Source: Promethearchaeota archaeon (GTDB lineage: Archaea > Asgardarchaeota > Lokiarchaeia > Sigynarchaeales > SOKP01). Taken from it: a DNA stretch of 8,627 nt. The DNA lies in the NCBI GenBank assembly GCA_030620005.1, contig JAUXAJ010000228.1:1-8627 (forward strand). Direction: 5' to 3'. The notes under the pieces were generated by a model. The model searched no databases. It was given only the letters and a program-made list of their open reading frames with translations, and was not told the origin of the DNA. Positions 1 through 5,739 of the stretch are shown here, piece by piece; positions within the stretch are counted from its first letter, which is position 1, and the number at the start of each line of letters is the position of its first letter. Position numbers and translations under genes: made by a program.

Positions 1-212
1 TCCAATACGATTGCATTGCAACAATCGCGTGAACTTCCGCCCCATGTACGATACCATTGCTGTACACCAGAGCTATCATACTTTACCAAACACATATCAT
101 CATATCCCGCCCCGAAACTTTCTGTATAACCTGCAAGATAAATGTTGCCAGACGAATCCAATGCGATTGCTTTGCAACTATCGCTTGAACTTCCGCCCCA
201 GGTACGATCCCA
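1..212 (-). repeat. Tandem 156-bp coding repeat (SBBP units), two copies visible
   Basis: Positions 157-212 and 1-56 are near-identical at the DNA level: I count 6 mismatches in 56 bases. They are exactly 156 bp (52 codons) apart. The second unit continues beyond the window. Identity this high between neighbouring propeller blades suggests recent duplication or homogenisation. Confidence 0.8.
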
Positions 213-413
213 CTCATAAATAACTTCTTCATTAGCAGACAAAAAAGGTAATACATTAACACTTTTTTGATTGTTTTTTTCATCTATTTCATTAGATAAA
301 TCTTGATTAGTTATTTCTTGAGCATTTACGATAATTTTACTATCTTGCAATAATAAACAAAGACATAAAGTAAAAAAAGAAATTATTAGAAAAGATGTTT
401 TTAAATGTTTCAT
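1..413 (-). CDS. Secreted SBBP-repeat beta-propeller protein, N-terminal part (cut by window edge)
   Basis: I translated the complement from the ATG at 413-411. It gives 137 residues without a stop, running off the left edge, so the C-terminus is missing. Residues 1-31 look like a signal peptide: MKHLK, a hydrophobic core (about residues 7-22), and a V-N-A site before Gln32. A polar linker (32-60) follows. From about residue 67 come repeats of the SBBP type: a WDRTWGGSSSD segment, then AIALDSSGNIYLAGYTESFG, then DDMCLVKYDSSG. The next repeat begins 52 residues later (Trp68 versus Trp120). Such repeats build beta-propellers on secreted or surface proteins. The ligand cannot be told. No Shine-Dalgarno precedes the ATG; a TATA-like AAATATTA on the minus strand lies about 22 nt upstream, which suits a leaderless message. 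Gene and fold class are fairly sure; the role is unknown. Confidence 0.85.
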   Translation of the reverse strand, partial: MKHLKTSFLIISFFTLCLCLLLQDSKIIVNAQEITNQDLSNEIDEKNNQKSVNVLPFLSANEEVIYEWDRTWGGSSSDSCKAIALDSSGNIYLAGYTESFGAGYDDMCLVKYDSSGVQQWYRTWGGSSRDCCNAIVL

Positions 414-887
414 TTTTGAATCAAATGTGTAATATTTTTGTCATTTAATTTAATTATTAATTATTGTATTTAAATATAAATATTAAAAAATGCAAAAGCA
501 AAAATAATGAAATGTGGTCCTCTCATAGATTTGCAAAGAATAATCTTTGCACAAATTATATTTTGGATTAAATGTATCTCCCAAAAAGAGAATTTCTCAA
601 TTAAGCTTAGTTATTTTTAAAAAGATTTTACATTTTCTAATATTTTAACTAAGCAATATATGAAATAAATTCTAATTGTCTTATCTAATTACCATTTTTC
701 CGTTATTAGGTCTCTCATCTCTAAAAATATATAATATCAAAAAGATTCTGTTAAGAGTCTCCAAGTTCCATCCATTACTTTTTTTAAGGATTTATTTTAC
801 CAATATAATTCAATATTTATTTCAACCTTATTTAAATAAGATTTTTATAGATTAAAGATAATATTAATATAATATTTCTTAAAGAAT
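414..887. other. AT-rich intergenic region, no gene seen
   Basis: This stretch separates divergently oriented genes (minus-strand propeller gene, plus-strand Fe-S gene). It is strongly AT-rich with stops in all frames at short intervals. I see no convincing coding region, tRNA or known RNA. It must hold the promoter of the propeller gene near its left end, and it contains one perfect hairpin at 532-551. The rest shows nothing I can name. Confidence 0.6.
532..551. repeat. Perfect 8-bp inverted repeat with 4-nt loop
   Basis: TGCAAAGA (532-539), loop ATAA, TCTTTGCA (544-551). All eight pairs are Watson-Crick. No T-tract follows on either strand, so it is not an obvious terminator; it lies about 120 bp upstream of the minus-strand propeller gene. 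It could be an operator or a small RNA hairpin. Function is unknown. Confidence 0.55.
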
Positions 888-900
888 ATTTTTAATTAAA
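888..900 (+). promoter_or_regulatory. Likely TATA box of the Fe-S protein gene
   Basis: ATTTTTAATTAAA lies about 20-26 nt before the ATG at 914, the archaeal spacing from TATA box to transcription start. There is no Shine-Dalgarno between them. This supports a leaderless transcript starting at or next to ATG 914, and argues independently that 914 rather than 1071 is the gene's start. The region is AT-rich, so a chance match is possible. Confidence 0.5.
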
Positions 901-913
901 TAGCCTTACTACT

Positions 914-2255
914 ATGTTAAACGATAAAGATTACTCGAATATGATTAAGCGGTGTTTAAGATGCTCGATAGGTCATTAGTTCTTTTAGCTAGTTACCCGA
1001 GAATTGTAAGTGGATTCCGCAGGTTCAGATCAAATCCCAAAAGTATGCTACCATTTGTCCCTCAATAGATATGTATAATTTTCACACATACAGCGGAGGG
1101 GGCAAGATAATACTAGCTTTAGCGTTAGAGATGGACAGGATCAAGCCTTCAGAAGAATTGCGAGATGTAGTTTACAAATGTACTGAATGCGGGGGGTGTG
1201 CTGTAACATGTAAATATTTGAATACACTAGAGCCGTTAGAAATTATCATGAGGCTAAGGGAAAGGTTAGTGGAAGCTGGTGTGGGTCCAATGCCAAAACA
1301 ACAACAATATATAGAATATGTCAAGAAGGTCAACAATCCTTACAACGAATCTCACCAGAAGCGATTTGGTTGGTTACCTGCTGATATTCAAGTCGATCCC
1401 GACGCTAAAGTACTGTTTTATATTGGATGTACCGCGTCCTATAGAAGAAAAGAAATGGCTCTTGCTGCGGCTCGGATAATGAATGCCGCTGGAGTTCCCT
1501 TTAGAATATTGGAGGACGATGAGTACTGTTGTGGGAGCCCCATCTTAAGAACTGGCGATATTGGAACATTTACGGAGCTGCTCAATAAAAATATAGATGT
1601 TGTTGAAGCAAAAGGAATTGAGACGATGGTTTTTTGTTGCGCGGGTTGTTACGATACTTTCAAAGTAGATTATCCATTGTATAGGAAATTTAATTTTAAA
1701 GTGCTTCACATTGTTGAATTTTTTGAAGAATTAATCGAAAGTGGACAATTGCAACTGTCAAATAAAGTTCCATTAACAGTTACATACCACGATCCTTGTC
1801 ATTTAGGGAGAAATGCTGAGCGATATGAAGAATGGGACGGCGACGAGGTACCTATCATGCCCTTAATCTCAATAAATGTTCCACCAAAACCTAAGAGGTG
1901 CGGAACATTTGGAATTTACGACGCTCCAAGAAACATTTTAAATAAAATTCCCGGTTTAAAACTCGTTGAAATGGAAAGAATCAAAGAGTATGCATATTGC
2001 TGTGGTGCTGGTGCAGGTGTAAAATCAGCATTTCCAAATTTCGCGCTTCAAACGGCCAAAAATAGAATGGAAGAAGCCGAAGATACTGGCGCTGAAGTCA
2101 TAGTTTCTGCCTGTCCATTTTGTTCCACGAATTTACAAGATGCTATAGCAGAAAGCGGTTCAAGACTAATATTTTACGATATAAGTGAGTTGATATTAAT
2201 GGCCTTAGGAATGGATTTAAAAAAAGTGAAAGGTAAAGCAAAGGAGGTCGCTTGA
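914..2255 (+). CDS. Two-cluster [4Fe-4S] / CCG-domain oxidoreductase subunit (GlcF/HdrD-like), interrupted by a putative BHB intron
   Basis: Read as 914-969 joined to 1004-2255 this gives 435 residues. Exon 1 encodes MLNDKDYSNMIKRCLRCS; the junction codon is ATT (Ile19); exon 2 continues CKWIPQVQIKS. First ferredoxin-type cluster: C14, C17, C20, then C37 before Pro38. Second: C78, C81, C84, C88 (YKCTECGGCAVTC). First CCG domain: C161, C194-C195-G, C231-x2-C234 (spacing 32 and 34). Second: C284 (YHDPCHLGR), C351-C352-G, C389-x2-C392. Such proteins carry electrons between an FAD partner and a further acceptor, as in GlcF, LutA or HdrD. The second CCG domain holds an extra segment of roughly 30 residues after HLGR, including C318. 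If the insert were not spliced, translation from 914 would stop at TAG 977 and only a 394-residue form from ATG 1071, lacking cluster 1 cysteines, could be made. The stop overlaps the ribosome-binding site region of the FAD partner gene. Family certain; substrate unknown. Confidence 0.88.
970..1003 (+). other. Putative 34-nt archaeal BHB-type intron in a protein-coding gene
   Basis: Central helix: CTCG 964-967 pairs with CGAG 998-1001, exactly 4 bp. Bulges: ATA 968-970 and AAT 1002-1004, 3 nt each on opposite strands. Inner hairpin: 971-973 with 995-997, a C974/T994 mismatch, then 975-979 with 989-993 (one wobble pair), loop 980-988. The splicing endonuclease cuts between bulge bases 2 and 3, giving cuts after 969 and after 1003. 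Joining restores TCG ATT TGT AAG TGG (S-I-C-K-W), completing the C-x2-C-x2-C motif. The outer exon helix is weak next to the bulges (963, 962, 961 with 1005, 1006, 1007: two wobbles and one A-U); a stronger GCGG 949-952 / CCGC 1017-1020 lies beyond. So the motif is a relaxed rather than ideal BHB. Inferred from sequence; splicing itself is not shown. Confidence 0.83.
2242..2248 (+). promoter_or_regulatory. Strong Shine-Dalgarno for the FAD oxidase gene
   Basis: AGGAGGT ends 10 nt before ATG 2259 and lies inside the last codons of the Fe-S protein gene (stop 2253-2255). It fixes the start of the FAD gene and indicates co-transcription and translational coupling of the two subunits. Confidence 0.8.
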
Positions 2256-2258
2256 ACA

Positions 2259-3815
2259 ATGTTAAAAAATGAAATTTACATAGAATTTGAAAGTATCGTT
2301 GGTCCTGAGAATATTAACGATGGAGCAGTGGTCACTGAATGTTACGCGTATAACTGGTGCCAAGAGATATTCAATTTCATGAACGATAAGCCTCCGATCC
2401 CTTTTTCTGACGTTCCTAAAGCGGTCATTTTACCTTCAACTACAGAAGAGGTTCTAAAAATCGTTAAGTCATGCAACAAGTACAATATTAAATTTAAAGC
2501 CCAATCAACAGGATTAGGACCATGGAATCAACCTTCAACGGATAATTCCATAATTTTAGATTTGCGCCGCATGAATAAAATAATCAAAATTGACGAAAAA
2601 AATCTGTACGCAGTTGTAGAACCATATGTGAGCGGAGCGCAATTACAAGTTGAAACCATGAAATTCGGGTTGAACTGTCACATGCCGGGTGCAGGTCCAA
2701 TGGCTTCGCCTCTCGCAAGTTCAACGTCAATGAACGGTCCTGGCTTTACTTCTCCCCATACGGGGCACAGCGCTAGAAATGTTTTGGGGATTGAGTGGGT
2801 ATTACCAACTGGCGAATTGATGCAATTAGGATCTCTCGGTCTAAAAAATAATCCCGATTGGTACAGTGGTGATGGGCCAGGTCCCAGTTTAAGAGGAATC
2901 ATGCGAGGCTGGGCAGGTACGAAATCTGGTCTGGGAGTGTTTACTAAAGTCGCAGTTAAACTCTTTCCCTATCCTTGTAGTACGGATTTTAATGTAAAAG
3001 GTAACTCTCCGAATTACGGATTTGACATTCCAGACTTCATTAGGGTTTATACAATGGATTGCGGGAATTTTAAACACTTAGAAGAAGCGATGTTACGAAT
3101 TGAAGAAGAAGAAATAACCTTCATGTGCAGTTACTTGTCTGGTCTTGCTGTAATGGCGATTTTTTCTAATAGCATAGAAAGTTTAATGGATAAGATGGCA
3201 TTAGGGAGCATGAGAACACCTTTAGTCGTAATAATAGCAGCAAGAACACAGCGAGAATTCAATTACAAGCAAAAAGTAATGGACAGTTTAATGGAAGAAC
3301 TAAAATTAAAAGATATTATAGGAACTAGTTTTACGCCGGAATCAATATTTTACGCAGAAGCCTTGCGCTCGAATCTCGGAATTCACGGTTTTATAGCCAC
3401 GGGTGGTTTTCAAAGTACTAAAGGAGTATGTGATTCAGCAAAAGTTTGTCTTTTAAGCGCAAGGGAAAACATTCCAATAAAACAAAAATACATCGAGAGG
3501 GGTGCGATTGCGAACGATTTTGGTGAAGGCGCTTGGATGACGAGTTATGAAGGAGGACACTTTTACCATTTTGAAGCTCCGACAATGTTCGATCAGACCA
3601 ATGAACAGAGCGTAGAAGGCATGGCGGAATACATGGAATTAAGCAATAAGTTAGATCTTGTCAAGCATCTCGGCGCGCCGTTTTTCGTGGAAGGCGATAA
3701 GAACCATGAACTTTTCGGTCCATACATGATGAATTATCATTTATGGTTAAGAAAGATAAAAAAAGCTTTTGATCCTAACAATGTGTCTGATTCTGGTTTT
3801 TACATTTCTCCTTAG
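2259..3815 (+). CDS. FAD-binding (PCMH/VAO-type) oxidase, GlcD-like catalytic partner of the Fe-S protein
   Basis: 518 residues, near the usual 450-550 for this family. The N-terminal FAD_binding_4 domain spans about residues 50-240: KAVILPSTTEEVLKIVKSCN (54-73) opens it; STGLGPWNQ (83-91) fills the place of the first FAD-pyrophosphate loop; SMNGPGFTSPHTGHSARNVL (157-176) is the second FAD-contacting stretch; EWVLPTGE (179-186) and WAGTKSGLGVFTKVAVKLFP (218-237) follow the usual order. The C-terminal FAD-oxidase domain ends in the family hallmark KKAFDPNNVSDSG. Relatives oxidise 2-hydroxyacids (glycolate, D-lactate), phenolic alcohols or alkyl-DHAP; the binding pocket cannot be read well enough to choose. 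No signal peptide or membrane segment, so likely cytoplasmic. It starts 3 nt after the Fe-S gene's stop, so the two probably form one enzyme, the Fe-S subunit taking electrons from FADH2. Confidence 0.88.
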   Translation: MLKNEIYIEFESIVGPENINDGAVVTECYAYNWCQEIFNFMNDKPPIPFSDVPKAVILPSTTEEVLKIVKSCNKYNIKFKAQSTGLGPWNQPSTDNSIILDLRRMNKIIKIDEKNLYAVVEPYVSGAQLQVETMKFGLNCHMPGAGPMASPLASSTSMNGPGFTSPHTGHSARNVLGIEWVLPTGELMQLGSLGLKNNPDWYSGDGPGPSLRGIMRGWAGTKSGLGVFTKVAVKLFPYPCSTDFNVKGNSPNYGFDIPDFIRVYTMDCGNFKHLEEAMLRIEEEEITFMCSYLSGLAVMAIFSNSIESLMDKMALGSMRTPLVVIIAARTQREFNYKQKVMDSLMEELKLKDIIGTSFTPESIFYAEALRSNLGIHGFIATGGFQSTKGVCDSAKVCLLSARENIPIKQKYIERGAIANDFGEGAWMTSYEGGHFYHFEAPTMFDQTNEQSVEGMAEYMELSNKLDLVKHLGAPFFVEGDKNHELFGPYMMNYHLWLRKIKKAFDPNNVSDSGFYISP

Positions 3816-3891
3816 AGTAAAAAAAGTAATTTAATAACCATTAATGTAATGAAATAAAATTATTAATCAATAATAACTTAATAAGTGAACG

Positions 3892-4308
3892 ATGACCGAA
3901 GTAAAATTGGAAGGTGAAAAAGTAAGAGGTTTTGCGGGGATTATAGAGAATGTTTTCAAGCCAATTAATGAAAAAGAAAAATTTAAAGAAAAATTTGGTA
4001 AAATAAATGTTAAAATTCTAATAAACGCCGTGAATTTAAATTACGCCGCCTTAATTATTATAGAGAATGGGACATTATCAGTTAAAAGCGTCAGAAATCG
4101 CCCGAAAGAGAATTTGACAAAAAGTAAACTTGGATGGGACGCTTTATTAGAAATGGACAGTCAAACTTTTTTAGCGTTTTCCATGAAAAGACTTTCTCTA
4201 CCAGATATGGCTAAAAAATGGTTGACAGGTAAGATAAAAATGAAGGGAATTCGAAAGTTGCTTGTTCTAATGAAAGTCCTAGCCCTATTGAATGAAGAGA
4301 GTAGCTGA
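3892..4308 (+). CDS. Small SCP2-like (sterol-carrier / lipid-binding fold) protein
   Basis: 138 residues, close to a single SCP2 domain (about 100-130). The order of elements fits the family: an N-terminal helix (about 15-35), beta strands KINVKILINAV (37-47), YAALIIIENG (51-60) and TLSVKSV (61-67), then a stretch with WDALLEMDSQTFLAF (82-96), and the C-terminal signature LTGKIKMKGIRKLLVLMKVL (111-130), which matches the GK(I/L)K(I/M)KG plus amphipathic helix of SCP2 proteins. Such domains bind lipids or fatty acyl-CoA; here the ligand is unknown. It begins 76 bp after the FAD gene with no Shine-Dalgarno; an AT-rich TATA-like stretch near 3860-3870 could give it its own leaderless transcript. 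Fold assignment is from pattern memory, moderately sure. Confidence 0.65.
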   Translation: MTEVKLEGEKVRGFAGIIENVFKPINEKEKFKEKFGKINVKILINAVNLNYAALIIIENGTLSVKSVRNRPKENLTKSKLGWDALLEMDSQTFLAFSMKRLSLPDMAKKWLTGKIKMKGIRKLLVLMKVLALLNEESS

Positions 4309-4332
4309 GTTTAATTACTACTTTATGCTTCA

Positions 4333-4342
4333 TTTTTTTTTT
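4333..4342 (+). terminator. T10 terminator after the SCP2-like gene
   Basis: A run of ten T lies 25 nt past the stop at 4308, with no stem before it, as expected for archaeal poly-T termination. It sits between converging genes and ends the plus-strand redox module. Confidence 0.6.
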
Positions 4343-4422
4343 CACTTTAAATGAATTTAAATTTCTTAATGCTAAATCGTTTTAGAACAATTCATTTTTA
4401 TTTCTTTATAGATTTTGGAAAA

Positions 4423-4863
4423 TCAATACTTAAATGGTTTCATATTAGGAGCCCATTGAGCAATTCTGGATAGTTCTATTTTTACTTTTGCTTTATTTAC
4501 TTCGTGTATTCTTTTTAATAACGAGTGTGCTCGATTATCTGTTTTTGGATCGTGTTGTATAGTTATGGGAAAATTATTCCGTCTAATGCATTCTCTTAAT
4601 TTGCCAACTATAAATTCTACAATTCCAAAAATTTTCAAATCTGGAGTTAAGCGATTAAATGTAAATTCTGAAGTAGCATATTTACTCCAATCTACTGATA
4701 ACCCTCCTATAGTATGATCAAATTGAAAGAAATTAGGATAAATTACGCTAAGATCTGACCATCTCATCCATAAATTTTTATGCACACCACGATAAAGAGA
4801 ATGTTCATCTAGAAAATTTTCGGGAGGTTCCGCCTCCCAGATTAAATTATTTTTTTTAGCCAT
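4423..4863 (-). CDS. Conserved-type hypothetical protein, downstream partner of an overlapping pair
   Basis: 146 residues. I recognise no characterised family. The protein has features I associate with a widespread uncharacterised family: LYRGVHKNLW (23-32) near the N-terminus, LSVDWSKYAT (55-64), then an IFGIVEFIVGKLRE segment (78-91), and an HDP...NRAH motif (104-113). The conserved-looking His, Asp and Arg residues could be an active site, but that is only a guess. No signal peptide or membrane segment. It overlaps the upstream gene by 22 nt, with AAGGAG 10 nt before the ATG, so the two are co-translated. Base composition is more AT-rich than the redox genes next door, which hints at separate history. 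It may be one half of a two-gene accessory unit, for example toxin-antitoxin-like, unproven. Confidence 0.78.
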   Translation of the reverse strand: MAKKNNLIWEAEPPENFLDEHSLYRGVHKNLWMRWSDLSVIYPNFFQFDHTIGGLSVDWSKYATSEFTFNRLTPDLKIFGIVEFIVGKLRECIRRNNFPITIQHDPKTDNRAHSLLKRIHEVNKAKVKIELSRIAQWAPNMKPFKY

Positions 4864-5495
4864 TCAACTACGACTCCTTGAACAAGTTCCTGATTGATTC
4901 GAACATCAATCTCATATTCAGGAAAGCCTATTTTTTCACCAAATAAATGGATTAATTCCTTTAGATGAGGAGGTATGTTTAAAAGCAATTCGAATTTATC
5001 TGTTTTCCAATAAACATCAAAACTATTATCCGTATTAGGTAATACTAAAGGGATTGGAACATTATATTCTTTTTCCCATAGTTTAAATAAAATTTTTTTC
5101 AATAGATTAGTTGTAAGAAGCCATGACTCCTCCGTAATGGCTTTACTTCCTTGACTATCCCAGTTATCCTGCAAACCAACTATACCTTCACCATACTCAT
5201 TCAATTTTTCTTCAAGTTCTTTTATTTTGTTTTCCTTTACAGATGCTTGATATCTTTCATTTTGAAAACCTGATACTAAGTTATGTATTTCCTCTCGTTG
5301 ATCCAGTAAATTCTTTAAAGTAATTGCATCATCTTTAGCTTCCTCAATCGTTCCATTTCTTGCATCTTGTAGAAATTTAGATGCCGATTCATACTTCCAT
5401 TTGGATAAAATTTTATCCATTTCATCATTAAGAAAATTTAATTTTAAATCAACCAATTCTTCCAGAAGTTCTTTCTTTACAGGTATGGTTGTCAT
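4842..5495 (-). CDS. Hypothetical protein with N-terminal helical domain and C-terminal WDSxGxKxI domain, first gene of the pair
   Basis: 217 residues, not assignable to a characterised family. Residues 1-75 are helical and charged (KKELLEELVDLKLNFLNDEM at 7-26, SASKFLQDARNGTIEEAKDD at 37-56). Residues 70-103 (EIHNL...KIKELEEKLNEY) should form a short coiled coil. From 108 a second domain starts with LQDNWDSQGSKAI, followed by helix and strands with VPIPLVLPNTDNSFDVYW (146-163) and FELLLNIPP (168-176). The pattern of N-W-D-x-x-G-x-K-x-I, then P-x-P, then a W-containing strand resembles small uncharacterised proteins I recall beside homologues of the downstream 146-residue gene; this is memory, not a search. 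Looks like a fusion of two modules joined by the coiled coil. The start is set by AGGTGA 7 nt upstream. Possible roles: antitoxin-like or scaffold; unknown. Confidence 0.78.
   Translation of the reverse strand: MTTIPVKKELLEELVDLKLNFLNDEMDKILSKWKYESASKFLQDARNGTIEEAKDDAITLKNLLDQREEIHNLVSGFQNERYQASVKENKIKELEEKLNEYGEGIVGLQDNWDSQGSKAITEESWLLTTNLLKKILFKLWEKEYNVPIPLVLPNTDNSFDVYWKTDKFELLLNIPPHLKELIHLFGEKIGFPEYEIDVRINQELVQGVVVEWLKKII
4874..4879 (-). promoter_or_regulatory. Shine-Dalgarno inside the upstream gene, decides the start at 4863
   Basis: AAGGAG on the minus strand, 10 nt before ATG 4863, lies within the last part of the 217-residue gene. It supports the overlapping start and translational coupling. 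Confidence 0.65.
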
Positions 5496-5502
5496 TTATT
5501 CT

Positions 5503-5508
5503 TCACCT
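5503..5508 (-). promoter_or_regulatory. Shine-Dalgarno of the hypothetical gene pair
   Basis: AGGTGA on the minus strand sits 7 nt before ATG 5495. A TATA-like TTTAAATA at about 5548-5555 (minus) would start transcription near 5527, leaving a leader of about 30 nt that contains this site. Confidence 0.6.
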
Positions 5509-5675
5509 ATTAGTATATGGTAATTTTCTTATAAAAATTAATTGAAAATATTTAAATGTATATTGCGTTTTTTGTTTTTTTTTTTTCGTGAATAACTACA
5601 TCTTCTTTTTCTTTTTCGCAAGATTTAGATGCAGCGTTTTATATTTACATTTAAATAAGTTAGTAAACAAAAATA

Positions 5676-5684
5676 TTTTTAAAA
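5676..5684 (+). promoter_or_regulatory. Likely TATA box of the hydroxyacid dehydrogenase gene
   Basis: TTTTTAAAA about 25 nt ahead of a start near 5704 would give a leader of about 35 nt holding the GGTGATC site. The intergenic region 5496-5739 is otherwise AT-rich and contains a T12 run at 5575-5586 and pyrimidine-rich 5600-5620; I see no gene in it. Confidence 0.4.
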
Positions 5685-5725
5685 CTTAGAGAACAATGAT
5701 ATTTTAAATGTTTCTTAAATATTTT

Positions 5726-5732
5726 GGTGATC
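5726..5732 (+). promoter_or_regulatory. GGTGATC ribosome-binding site
   Basis: GGTGATC is fully complementary to the archaeal 16S 3' tail (GATCACC) and ends 7 nt before ATG 5740, fixing that start. It points to a leadered message, unlike the leaderless genes nearby. Confidence 0.8.
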
Positions 5733-5739
5733 ATTAAAT

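Noticed and set aside
11..223. Open frame on the plus strand
   Set aside because: It is antisense to the propeller gene, which has a signal peptide and repeat motifs on the minus strand. A shorter minus-strand frame at 83-283 is likewise a shadow.
745..790. Short minus-strand peptide frame starting MDGTWRLLTESF, as a transposase remnant
   Set aside because: Only 12 codons, no flanking similarity or inverted-repeat ends; not supportable.
1018..1040. tRNA T-arm-like sequence (GGTTCAGATCAAATCC)
   Set aside because: The flanks do not pair as T-stem or acceptor stem, no D-arm or anticodon arm can be built, and the bases encode the family motif PQVQIKS in exon 2.
914..1070. Ordinary frameshift, sequencing error or pseudogene as the explanation for the split N-terminus
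   Set aside because: The upstream frame meets TAG at 977 and the downstream frame has TAG at 990, so no single insertion or deletion bridges them. The rest of the gene is intact over 394 residues, and the excess is a clean 34 nt with BHB structure at its ends.
1071..2255. Protein start at ATG 1071
   Set aside because: It removes the first cluster's cysteines, including the in-frame ICPSID motif just upstream, and has no Shine-Dalgarno. The frame is open back to 993 and homology continues across it.
2678..3077. Two minus-strand open frames inside the FAD oxidase gene
   Set aside because: They have no recognisable domains and lie opposite a well-supported FAD domain.
5575..5586. T12 run as a terminator
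   Set aside because: No plus-strand gene ends upstream of it; it lies between divergent genes and may just be AT-rich promoter DNA.
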